From Mytilus trossulus (Eukaryota > Mollusca > Bivalvia > Mytilida > Mytilidae), in assembly GCF_036588685.1 (NCBI RefSeq), contig NC_086375.1, forward strand, positions 39,888,566 to 39,952,565: a stretch of 64,000 nucleotides of DNA. The letters are read 5' to 3'. A program made the translations under genes and the position numbers. The stretch's first letter is position 1, and each line of letters starts with the position of its first letter. Below the pieces are notes generated by a model. The model made no database searches, was not told where the DNA came from, and was given only the letters and a program-made list of their open reading frames with translations. Below, one piece after another: positions 35,857-46,387 of this stretch.

Positions 35857-37270
35857 TTGTCTTACACTATGGAGTACCGGTATGTCTTAAACAGCGATTT
35901 AGAACAAATATCAGTATGGTCTAAAGATTGCCTTATTAATTTTAACCCAAATAAGACTAAGGCTATGATATTCGCCGGCCATACTTCCCCAGATGATATT
36001 GAAATAGAATTTCAAAACCAATTAGGAGAATTTGTCTCCTGTCATAAACACTTAGGGATTACTTTTGATTCCAATGGTAAATTCCATGCACATATAGAAA
36101 ATATTTTAAAGTGTGCAAGCACAAGATTAAATGTTCTTAAAAAATTGAAATATGTATTGAATAGAAATTATCTTGCTCGTATATATTTATCTTTTATAAG
36201 ACCCGTTATGGAATATGCAAGTGAGTTATGGGATGGTTGTACTCAACAAGCAGCCGACAATTTAGAACATGTTCATTTAGAAGCAGGGAGGTTAGTAACT
36301 GGGTTGCCCGTGTTTACTAGTCGGGAAGCTATATATTTTGAAACTGGCTGGCATTTGCCTGTGGACAGAAGAAAATCCAGAAAGCTTAATATGTTCTATT
36401 CCCTACATAATGGGACTGCCCTTGATTGTCGCTGTGGTTTAATGCCCCCGCTTGTTGGTTAAGTATCTAACTACAATTTGCGAAAAAGGAATAATTATGT
36501 AGAACCCGGTTATAGACTAGACATTACGTACCAGAGGCGGATTTAGGGGGGGGCAGGGGGCCCGGGCCCCCCTCAGTTTTGGGAAAAAAATGGTTGCTTA
36601 TATAGGGAATCACTGAAACGTAACTGGAGCGGGCCCCCTCTTAGGTCAGTCAGTGGGCCCCCACTTATGAAAATTTCTGGATCCGCCACTGCGTACGTCA
36701 AAAAATATAAATATTTTTAAACGAAAGATGAAGTCCAAATTGATACAGCCACCTTCCTATTTTAGTTGTTGGGATAGAAAACTTAGTATCATTTATACAC
36801 GTTTGAGAAATATGTGCAGTTCTTTAAATTCAGATTTGCATCGTGTTAATATTAAACCAAGTCCCGCATGCAGCTGTGGCTACCCTGTTGAGGATAGTAT
36901 ACACTTTTTTTTTGGAGTGCGCTTTGCACAACGAAGCAAGAGAATTACTGTTTTCAAAATTAGAAAGTTATACTATATCCATTGAGCTTAATTCTGTTAG
37001 CTGGTGACGGTGACCTTTCCTTTCAGCAAAACAAAGACATTTTTGAGTCCGTACAACGGCTTATATCAGAATGACACAAAGATTTAAAACAATCAATTAA
37101 CATTCCAAATTTCTACTTTACAACCTTTCACTCCAGTCCAGTTGTTTTATTATTATTCCTTATTATATTGCATTTTTTTTCTTTTTATTTCTAATTTTTG
37201 TTTGAAGTATGTATTACATGCATTACTACTATGTTTTCCCCCCGCCATTATCTAATGTGCTACTTTTGCA
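35857..37270 (+). pseudogene. 5'-truncated, disrupted non-LTR retrotransposon (reverse transcriptase C-terminal part)
   Basis: The frame at 35857-36462 encodes the thumb and post-RT region of a LINE polymerase. Recognisable blocks are WSKDCLINFNPNKTKAMIF, HLGITFDSNGKFHAHI and LSFIRPVMEYASELWDG. A TAA in the same frame interrupts it at 36460-36462, and the frame then continues (NYNLRKRNNYVEPGYRLDIT). A MITE insertion at 36532 follows. The extreme C terminus resumes at 36728-36985 with LSIIYTRLRNMCSSLNSDL and a CSCG zinc-like motif. Catalytic RT motifs lie upstream and are missing, so it is a dead 5'-truncated copy. Clade was not assigned. Confidence 0.85.
36532..36691. mobile_element. 160-bp hAT-like MITE (cagaggcggat), 5-bp duplication cgtac, inside a LINE
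   Basis: It begins cagaggcggatttagg and ends 'ggatccgccactg'. The pentamer cgtac is present at 36527-36531 and 36692-36696. The G-rich and C-rich arms can fold back. Insertion into the LINE postdates LINE retroposition. Confidence 0.85.
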
Positions 37271-38200
37271 AATAAAGTATGTTTAAATTAAACTGTAGTG
37301 TATTGATGTTCTAATGACACAGACAGACGCTAAAAAATAATAATAGAAAACTAAAAAAAATAACAGATTTTGGAATAAAGGGTCGGTTAAAAAAAAATAT
37401 GTCTTGTCCCCAAGTACATATGCGCACAATTAAAGCAATAATTTGAGAAATATATATTAAGTGTTATAAAAATGTGTGAATATTATGAGTCCAGGTAATT
37501 CGATCAACTTGATTTATGTATGAAAAATTATATTTATTATCTGGTCATGTCCCGCGGTTTTTTGTAATGTTGTTATTATATAATAACAGTGTAAGTTAAG
37601 ACCAAAAAGTAGACCAGGAAAATACTTTATTATCTGTACTAGTTAATTTCTGAAGATCATGTGTCTGTCATTTATTCTGTAATTCACATCCTTTAAACAA
37701 TTATAACAGCGTGTATTAACTCAATCTATCAACTAGGATACATTATTTTATTTGGCTTAATAATATATTACTGGTATTTAGTGCGACCGTGCACCTTTCG
37801 GTTGCCTCGAGTGTTTTCTATATAGCAATCTTTAACTCGTCATGTTGCGGGATTTTCAAATTCGAAAAGAAGAAGAACAGCATGATTTTCGATTTGGTGA
37901 CCGTATTACTTACAGATAATTATACATTACATAACCTTACACAATCAATTTACTTTTTATGATTATTCTGATATGCATGCCCCATATATGTTATTCCCAA
38001 AACCTTTAAAAAGGAGGAATCCGTGTCAGGTCGTGCAAACCCAATTATTTTTTATTGTGAATAATTACAAACTGCGCTGAAGTTTTTAATGATTATTGGA
38101 TAATTGACCTGTTCTATAGGTACATGTACCTAACTTACCAGGTGACAATACAAGTTGAACCCTTGACATTGGTATAAATTCAAATGCTTAATGATATATA
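37271..38200. other. Intergenic, no feature recognised
   Basis: AT-rich sequence with no coding frames or clear repeats that I can support. Confidence 0.35.
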
Positions 38201-38204
38201 AAAA

Positions 38205-38690
38205 AGAAGATGTGGTATGATTGCCATTAGGCATTATGGACTTTGCTCATTGTTGAAGGTTTGTACAGTGACCTATAGTTGTTAATGTCTGTGTCATTTT
38301 TAGAGTCTCTTGTGGATAGTTGTCTCATTGGGCCAAAGGGACAACTGTCAACAAGAGACCAAAATGGCCAATGAGACATGTCCACAAGAGACCAAAATGA
38401 CTTAGCTGCGGAACCGTAGCTCATAGGTCCTTATGTTATTTTTGACTATTTGCAGACCATAACATAAGGACCTATGAGTATAGATGGTCCGCAAATAGTC
38501 AAAAAATAACATAAGGACCTACATGTATGAGCATAGAAGGTCCGCAAATAGTCAAAAAATAACATAAGGACCTATGAGCTACAGTTCCACAGCTAAAAAT
38601 GACTCAGACATTAACAGCTATAGTCACCATACAGCCGTCAACAATGAGCAAAAGCCCATACGGCATAGTCAGCTATAACAGGCCTCGATA
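38205..38690. repeat. Head-to-head copies of repeat family A, interrupted by a MITE
   Basis: A plus-oriented segment (38220-38335, 'tttgctcattgttgaaggtt' to 'gatagttgtctcattgg') abuts minus-oriented segments (from 38340, 'caacaagagaccaaaatggc'). The minus copy continues after the MITE at 38605 as cagacattaacagctatag and gtcaacaatgagcaaaagcc. Confidence 0.75.
38403..38595. mobile_element. 193-bp MITE with 9-bp target duplication (Mutator-like)
   Basis: Termini of more than 50 bp begin tagctgcggaaccgtagctc and are inverted with a few differences. An internal direct/inverted copy of 'ggtccgcaaatagtcaaaaa' is also present. The 9-mer aaaatgact flanks both sides (38394-38402 and 38596-38604). Joining the flanks restores a continuous family-A repeat. 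Nine-base duplications and long TIRs fit the Mutator (MULE) group. Confidence 0.85.
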
Positions 38691-38695
38691 AGTAC

Positions 38696-38858
38696 TGATT
38701 ATCAGGTTATCTGCATGTTGATATCGTAAAATATCAGCTGCAAGACATCATATGAAGCTTTTTGACGAGTGAGCATAGCGAACGAGATCAAAAAGCATTC
38801 ATATGATGTCAAGCAGCTGATATTTTCCAATATCAATATGCAGATAATCTGATAATCA
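38696..38858. mobile_element. 163-bp palindromic MITE, ~71-bp arms
   Basis: The left arm starts tgattatcaggttatctgca and the right arm ends 'gcagataatctgataatca'. Arms pair with about 10% mismatch around a loop 'gagtgagcatagcgaacga'. Target duplication is not obvious. It is non-coding. Confidence 0.75.
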
Positions 38859-39701
38859 ATTTATCAGGCTATATTTGCGTGTTTCAGAAGTGTCTTTTTT
38901 GTTTCACCAGCACACACAAGATGACTTGATAAGTTCGGGTCAAAGTTATTGTTCAAACATTATGACGTCGCTGATATGTCCGGGTCAAAGTTAATAAGGC
39001 CGGGTCAATGTATTTGACGTCACAAAGACATGATACGGAATAATATTAAGAGCTGAACAGAGTGATATAGACAGTGGGACGACCGATAAGACATATATGT
39101 AAAACAATTCAAACGAGAAAACTTAAGATATGTGCATTGTTCATCATGTTCATATTGTATATGAAGATTAATAAGATTAAAGTAAACAATGTGGTATGTT
39201 TCCAAAATAAAAGCTATCCACCAATGACCAACTGATGTCGATGCAATTACTAGCCATACAAATGATACATACATGTTGGTCACCATACTTCCTTCATTTA
39301 TATTATGACTATTGAGTAAATTTTTGCAAACATGGCAAACCTGTACATGTACATGCTGTTTATATATACATGTACATATTACTACAGTTCAATGACTCAA
39401 GTTTTAAATGCATAAGCTTAAGGTCATAACAGAATTTAAACTAACTATCATAATTGTATGAACATCATGATGAATATTTACATTCTCTAAAAGAGTTTTA
39501 ATTTTACTTAGCTAATACAGAAGATGATGGATTCCCCAACAGAAATCTTGATGATCGAACGATTAAGGTGAAAAAATTGAAGAATTGCATCAATTGTTAC
39601 AGAGAATCGATTTGCAAGCAGAAACAGGTGCTCAAAGTCAAAGATAAGGGAATACAACAGCCATCCATGATCCTTTACATGTAAAGGTATTATATTGTAT
39701 A

Positions 39702-41251
39702 TATGTTAGCGGCAATAAGTAAAATTAGGCATTACGCTTAAATCCTAGGCAATAAGCTAACGCCTAGGCAGTAAGTCTATTGCCTAAATGATGTTAGGTA
39801 TTAGTCTTAAATCCTAGGATTTAAGCTTAAATCCTGAAAATGTGTGCAGGAATTAAGCTTAATGCCTAAAATGTAAATGCGAGCAAATAAAAGACATTTA
39901 TTCATTAAAATGAAAATACATTTGTTACATTCTGATAACTATGACCTGTTTATCGACACTGTCCTAAGATTAGTCCTATAAGATATTCTTAGGACAGAAA
40001 ATATGATATAGTTAGGATCGACTTACGACATTTCTCAGCATGCCGCACATCGAAGCTATCTGAGGATTATATTAGTTGGGATGTCCTAAGTATTGGCGCA
40101 AAAGAAAATAGCAAATGGAAATATTGTATCAAATTCAACCAAAAACTGTAATTCATAAACCGATTAATTATTAGAAAATAATAATTAGTTTTAAATGAAA
40201 GGTTATAAATAATTCTTGTATTATAATTGTAGATCTAAACTCTTTGAAACAAAATACAAGTCAAAAGATATAACTACGTTAAATTTTTTTTATATTTGAA
40301 TTGAACAAAATAATTGTAAATAGTTAAAATTGAATATATAATCGGTAAAATTATTTTATGCTTTGAGGGACCTGAATTCAAACTGTCATGGTTTCATACT
40401 TAAAAGTTCATATGAAAATCTTGTGCATTTTTCATATGAATACTGAATATTTCAACTATTGTATTTTATTATTGCAAATAACATATATATGTTTGAAAAT
40501 GGCCAGAAGAAAAAAATCGAATTTCACCGATTTTAACGATGCAAAAGTACAGGGCCCAGTGTCATCCTAAATATAAAAAAGGAGATGTGACATGATTGCC
40601 AATATTATGACAAATCTACACAAGGGACCAGATAAAATATTTAGAAATATAAAAACTTGAGAGAAATTTGTGTTAAAAAATCATTTTGTTATTCTAAATT
40701 GTGGAATTATTAACGAAGACAATTTATTTATGAAATAAAAAAAATGGAAAATGTTGTGATAAAAAAGATCATATCTTAATTTGGTCTGCTTTTGACCAGT
40801 TCAAACCAGCTTGACTAATGAAGTGTAAAAAATTTCAAATAAATAAAATTATAATTATTCGATAGAATCTCCCCCCCCCCCTCTTTTTGATACTTAGTAA
40901 TACCACACCAATATGAAAAAAGTATGAGTTAATTCTGTTTTTCAACTGCTAAATTACTAAATTAAACTTACTAAATTTGAAGACCTGTCAAATGAATGTA
41001 TATTTATAAATGTAAAATTATAATTAAAAAGAAACAAAACTATATCAAGAATAATTCACCCAATATACATAAATTCCAGAGTTTACTTATTGCCTAAAAT
41101 TATGTTCGGCAATAGGATGAATAATCATCATCAGATTTCAGGCAATAAGCTTAATGCCTGAAAATTTCAGGCAATAACTTAATGCCTAGGCGTTAGCTTA
41201 TTGCCTAGGATTTTAGCGTAATGCCTAATTTTACTTATTGCCGCTAACATA
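39702..41251. mobile_element. 1.55-kb DNA transposon with >65-bp TIRs and ggcaataag motif clusters
   Basis: The left end tatgttagcggcaataagta and the right end (inverse, finishing 'ccgctaacata') agree over at least 66 bp with one mismatch. TA (or TATA) flanks both sides. Inside both ends the motif ggcaataag/cttattgcc recurs many times, like subterminal binding-site clusters. The middle is AT-rich. A 60-codon frame at 40388-40570 ends MARRKKSNFTDFNDAKVQG and could be a transposase remnant, but this is unproven. Confidence 0.75.
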
Positions 41252-41574
41252 TACACTGTATATATTGTCTACATTTTCTGAATTTATGATTTTTAAAAAT
41301 CTTTCAAAAGATATAAAGGTACATTGTCATGTCATGTCATTCAAATAGAGATGTGCACACTGCAATTGTCTTTGATAAAAGATAGAGTTACATGTTACTT
41401 TTGTATGCCTTTTTAGTGTTATCAGCTTATATACTTGTTCAGTATTGTTAAAATCTATAAATGTACCTTATATGTACATGTATGTTGAAATGTCTGTCGG
41501 AATATATACATATACATGTAATCATAATGTTTCAAAAAGCCAAACATTGTAATTATTTTTTGGGGCCCATTATA

Positions 41575-41705
41575 GCCTTTTGTTCGGTGTGAGCCAAGGC
41601 TCCATGTTGAAGGCCGTACATGGACCTATAGTTGTTTAATTTTATAAATTGTTATTTGGATGGAGAGTTGTCTTATTGACACTCACACCACATCTGCCTA
41701 TATCT
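41575..41705 (+). repeat. Dispersed repeat (family A-like), plus-strand copy
   Basis: Contains ggtgtgagccaaggctccat and 'ggatggagagttgtcttattg', colinear with 8165-8320. Confidence 0.7.
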
Positions 41706-43240
41706 ATAATATATATATATTGGGAATCCTCTACACCCTGTAAATTTCCTTTGCTTAGACTAAGTTTAACAAATATAATATGCAATGTTTATGATATATA
41801 CTAGACTTGCTTGAAATTTTTAAAATTCAACTAATTATCTCCTGGCAATGCACATTTAGTTAGGGAATTTTTTATGTTTTATTTTGCAGTAAGTAGCTGT
41901 TCATGATGCTTATAGGCATATACAATCTAGTCTGGGCATGTAAAACAGCAGCTGGTTCTATTTTGAAGTAAGCTATTTAGTGATTACATCAATTTCACAT
42001 GACTAGACCAAGACTTGGGATAAATTAATAGTACTCATTGTCATGATTGTACTAGCTTTTTATTGTTTATATATTTTATGGAAAATACTGTTAGTAGAGG
42101 CCTGCAAAAATAAATTTATAAGGTGATGAAGTGTGGTTGCCAATGAGAGTAGAGACATCTAACAAATAGCATGAATAGAGTCATGGGGGATTGAATTATA
42201 CTCTTTTTACAATTAAGTGTCACAAAAAAAATTGCAGGAAAAAAAATAAATAAAATAAATTAATTGTGTATTTAGTACAATAAGCCAAATCAAACAATGA
42301 CTGACTTAAATCTTGTTTGAAATTTTTCACATTTCTATTGATTAAATATTACTTTATAGATCAAATTATAAATACATATAAGGTTAAGTTAAAAGGGCAG
42401 TAATTCAATTTCAGATTTTTTGTTGTTGGTTATATTGTATACAGCTGATTGTACTATTTACAAATACTTCTCATATGTCAAAAGAAAACACAATTGCTGT
42501 ACCTAATATTGTGATTTATATTGAAATTAATAAAGACAACAAAGAGTTATTCAAATAATAATCTCCCTAGGGGAAAAGGGAGTGTTACATAATTTTAGAC
42601 CTCCATAGTGGCCCAAAGACACATCAAACACTCACCAAAATATAAGTCTGAACCCCTGAGGGGATCACACATCAAATGATAAAAGGTGTATATATTCTAC
42701 ACAATAAGAGCAAACAATGAAAGGAGTTTTTAAATATAAACTGTCAGATACAAATCAATAAATGTTTAAATGTTGAAGAATAAATCACAATGTGGTTAAA
42801 TAGTTGTAATAAAATGTAATGTCAGCCAACAATAGTAGAAGGGTTTTATGTTAAATGATTCGTGCTTTTTTTTGTTCATCTTTATATCTGTTCTGGTCAG
42901 GATAGTTGTTGATGAAGTTAATGACCAATCAACTCAAAAATAGATACACATGTGCCTTATGTTATAATCTTTCTAATGATAGATTAATGGTTTTGACCCC
43001 AATTTCATGGTCCATAGAAAATACAAAATTTATCATGACTTCTAGCTATTCTTTTAATAGAGTTATGCTACAAGATATTTTTGGGTCACTCATTAGAATA
43101 TTTTTTAAATGCAAATGTTTATGATTTGATTACAACTGCATTAAGATAGAATAATTACATGCAGAAAATTATTTCTTTTGTCATATAGATATCAGTTAGT
43201 CAATTTAATAAAATTAAACATTTTTTAATTACTTTATTGC
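41706..43240. other. Intergenic; short family A fragment at 42118-42180
   Basis: AT-rich. The only recognisable element is a minus-oriented family-A fragment (gatgaagtgtggttgccaat). The 72-codon frame at 42906-43124 has no support. Confidence 0.35.
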
Positions 43241-43915
43241 AGAATCTACAAAATAGAGCTAAGGTCCTTTAATCCAAGAAACTGCTAGTGTCTGAAGAGG
43301 AAAATTTAAGACAGGACATGAAAATTGATTTAATGTCAAATTGGAACAGTGATTCTGTAAATAAACTCGCCTGATCACAAGACCTCGGATTTGACTGAAT
43401 CTTACATGGATAGACCAAAGTCATTTACTAGACTGTAAATACTAGAGGCAGCTGAAAGCACAAGGCACAAAGCTGAGGTCCAAGTAAATCAGAGAGGCCT
43501 TGTCACAAGAAATGTACAGAACTTGCATGTTTTTTTTCCTTAAGGGTATATGACAAAATATTGAGATATATGTCAATGAAAATTACTTTGAATTTAAAAA
43601 AGGGCCAATTCAATGGTACACTTTTGGAATTTGCAAGAACAAAAATACCTTCATGTTTACTTTTGAATTATAGTTGACAATCTTCACTTTAAGGGGAACC
43701 TCTGAAAATAAGTCCAATGGAGGGGTTTGGTTTATTGAATTCAATTATTTTTTAAAGAAAAACAGATGAAATATTGCTCTTTAATTTCAACATTTGCATT
43801 TTGCTATTAAAATTATTTACAAGTGCAGCATATCCATGACATCAGATTATGTTATTGTGTTTGATTAAGCTACATATTTCTTTTTACTTAAACTTTCTGT
43901 TGACTTTATTAGTTA

Positions 43916-44310
43916 ATAAAATGCTGAATAATAATTTGAGTGTGGCTCATTCGAGTGTCTAGTGTTTCCTGTCAATTTATTTGATGATTTTACCATATTA
44001 TTTATAATCGCTTGCTCAAAGGGAGATAACTTATTGTATTTTCACAATAAAATGCTGAATAATAATTTGAGTGTGGCTCATTCCAGTGTCTAGTATTTCC
44101 TGTCAATTTATTTGATGATTTTACCATATTATTTATAATCCCTTGGTCAAAGGTAGATAACTTATTGTATTTTCACATTAAAATGCTGAATAATAATTTG
44201 AGTGGCTCATTCCAGTGTCTAGTATTTGCTGTCAATTTTTTTGATGATTTTACCATATTATTTATAATCGCTTGGTCAAAGGGAGATAACTTTTTGTATT
44301 TTCACATTAA
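43916..44310 (+). repeat. 131-bp tandem repeat, three copies
   Basis: Units start atgctgaataataatttgag at 43921, 44052 and 44183 and end near 'gggagataacttattgtatt'. The copies differ at only a few positions. It is non-coding. Confidence 0.9.
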
Positions 44311-45690
44311 ATCATCTGCGAAGAGGATTATGTAAAATGTGAATTGTTGAAAACTAATTTTATGGTTCAATAAAATCAAAATAAGTTACTGCCATTCATT
44401 ATAAATAAATTTCTATCAAAAATAAGGCTCAAAGAACTTTTTATATTACTAATATTAACAATAACAATGTACACACATGTTGACGTGTTAATACACAACG
44501 TCAGAGTGGGTGTGTCACCATAAAATGTAAACATTGAAAATAAAACTGATACTTTTAACTAATCAGGAGACAGTTAATACACCAAATATATTTTTAAACC
44601 TATAAACTTATTATTTTTTTCACATTTTAAGGTGCCTATGTTTGCTATTTGTTATAACCCTATTGTTATGTTTCTTAAACCATCTATACAAGTAAGCATG
44701 TTGATTTGTCACTTACCATTATTTTATTGATTAGTTTGAATTTGATGAGGTTCTTGGATGTAGAACTGGACTTATTTAAACAAAAAATGCTTTGTTTATT
44801 TGTTTGATAGTAAAATTGTATAACAAACATTTGACATTTTATTTAATTTATCATCAAAACAACTATTTTGTCAGTATCTGAATAAAATTAATTTGTTAGA
44901 TAATTTGTTTCTTTTATTTAAGTATATACAAAGGGAGATAATTCAAAATTGTTTTCATTATTCTGACCTGATGAGAAGTCATGAAAATAACTATGCCCAA
45001 GACAGGATGACAATAAGAAAATGCTGGAAATTGTTGTGTATGGTTATGCTTTGTCCAAAAGTTTTTGTTATCTCCTGTATTATTTATTGCTGCAATTGTC
45101 AAAATCCAAATCACACATAGAGATAGCCTTGTCCTATAGTTTATATCTGGTGTTTGTGTTTTTTGTATGTCTTAGATTCTAATCCTTCAAGTTCTTATAC
45201 ACATTCAGATGCAGTGCCATTCTTTACATATAGGTTAAAGCATACTTACAAAATGGTATTGAGCTTTGCAAATGAATAACAGTCTTCAATGTTACTGACA
45301 AATTATACGTTTGCACATTGCCATATGAAACCACAAATATTATTCTACTGTAAATATACAGATCAGCAATCCATGCCTTTTAAGTCTTATACTTTGTAAA
45401 TATGGATCAGAAAAGTTGGAGGATCAATTTTATTTGTTCAGTAGCTACAAAGTTATAATCATTGACACTTCCTGTTTTTCCTAATATTCGTTATTTTTTT
45501 AATTAGATATTTCTAAACCAGATAGATGGGTTAAAGTAAAAATAAATCCCCTACATCCCTTTTCCAAAAAAAAAAGCAGAGGGACAAATTCTTCTTTTTC
45601 TTAATTTTTCATTTACACTATTGTTTTGTAAGTACATCAGTTATACAGGATTATATTGACTTTAAATTGCATTAAACTTGATGGAAGTTC
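44311..45690. other. Intergenic, no feature recognised
   Basis: AT-rich with overlapping short frames on both strands (44893-45120) that have no homology. Nothing else is supported. Confidence 0.35.
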
Positions 45691-45699
45691 TAATTTAAA

Positions 45700-46320
45700 T
45701 AAGTCATAAACAAGAAATTTATTTGAATTTACATGAAATTAAATTACATAATTATTCAAATTTAGTTCATATTTAAATTTGAAATTTATTCAAATTTAAT
45801 TTACGTTCAATGATCTTTAAATCTGAAATTTATTCAAATTTAAATTATGTTAAAACTTCTTTAAATTTGAAATTTATTGAAATTTAATTTATATTAAAAA
45901 TTCTGTAAATCTGAAATTTAATCAAATTTAATTTATATAAAAAATTCTTTAAATTACAAATTTATTCAAATTTAGTCTATATTTAAATTTTTTAAATTTG
46001 AAATTTATTTAGATTTAAAAATACCTTTAAACTAGGTTGAAATTTGGGAATTTATTTGCAATATTAAATTCAGTTTAAATCTATAATAAATTAGAAATTT
46101 TCCAGCGAAGTAAATGCATAATATTTTTTGTAATTTGAAATTTAATATGCATAATATATGCATTTAATTTTATATTAAATGCATCATTTCATGCAGTGAT
46201 GTTCCGAACGGAATAAATGGTATAGAATATTTGTTCCTCACGGAATAAATGATATAGAATATTTGTTCCTAACGGAATAAGTGGTACAGAATATTTGTTC
46301 CAACAGGAATAGGTACTATG
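45700..46320. repeat. AT-rich satellite-like block plus 32-bp tandem repeat
   Basis: From 45715 a roughly 55-60-base unit containing gaaatttattcaaatttaat recurs about six times. It is followed at 46202-46310 by three to four copies of a 32-bp unit (cggaataaatggtatagaat plus atttgttcctca). The block ends about 70 bp before the stop codon of the minus-strand gene, so it may lie in its 3' untranslated region. Confidence 0.75.
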
Positions 46321-46387
46321 ACATTATTCACGACTAACGACAATACTTAATAACATCGGTAATATATCATAATGTGTATATACAGCT

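Larger units (their letters stand above)
39515..43245 (+). other. Possible spliced transcript (two exon-like segments)
   Basis: Segment 39515-39678 follows a pyrimidine-rich acceptor ('aattttacttag') and precedes gtaaag. One frame is open throughout (NTEDDGFPNRNLDDRTIKVK and onward). A second segment begins at 43243 after 'ttattgcag', continues the phase for 14 codons to a TAG, and has AATAAA at 43360. No homology is recognised and upstream exons were not found, so a lncRNA or chance alignment is equally possible. Confidence 0.2.

Noticed and set aside
36728..36985. Independent 85-codon gene
   Set aside because: It is the C-terminal remnant of the adjacent LINE, separated from it by a MITE insertion.
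40388..40570. Transposase gene inside the 1.55-kb element
   Set aside because: Only 60 codons, and only the last ~20 residues look suggestive. No catalytic motif is visible.
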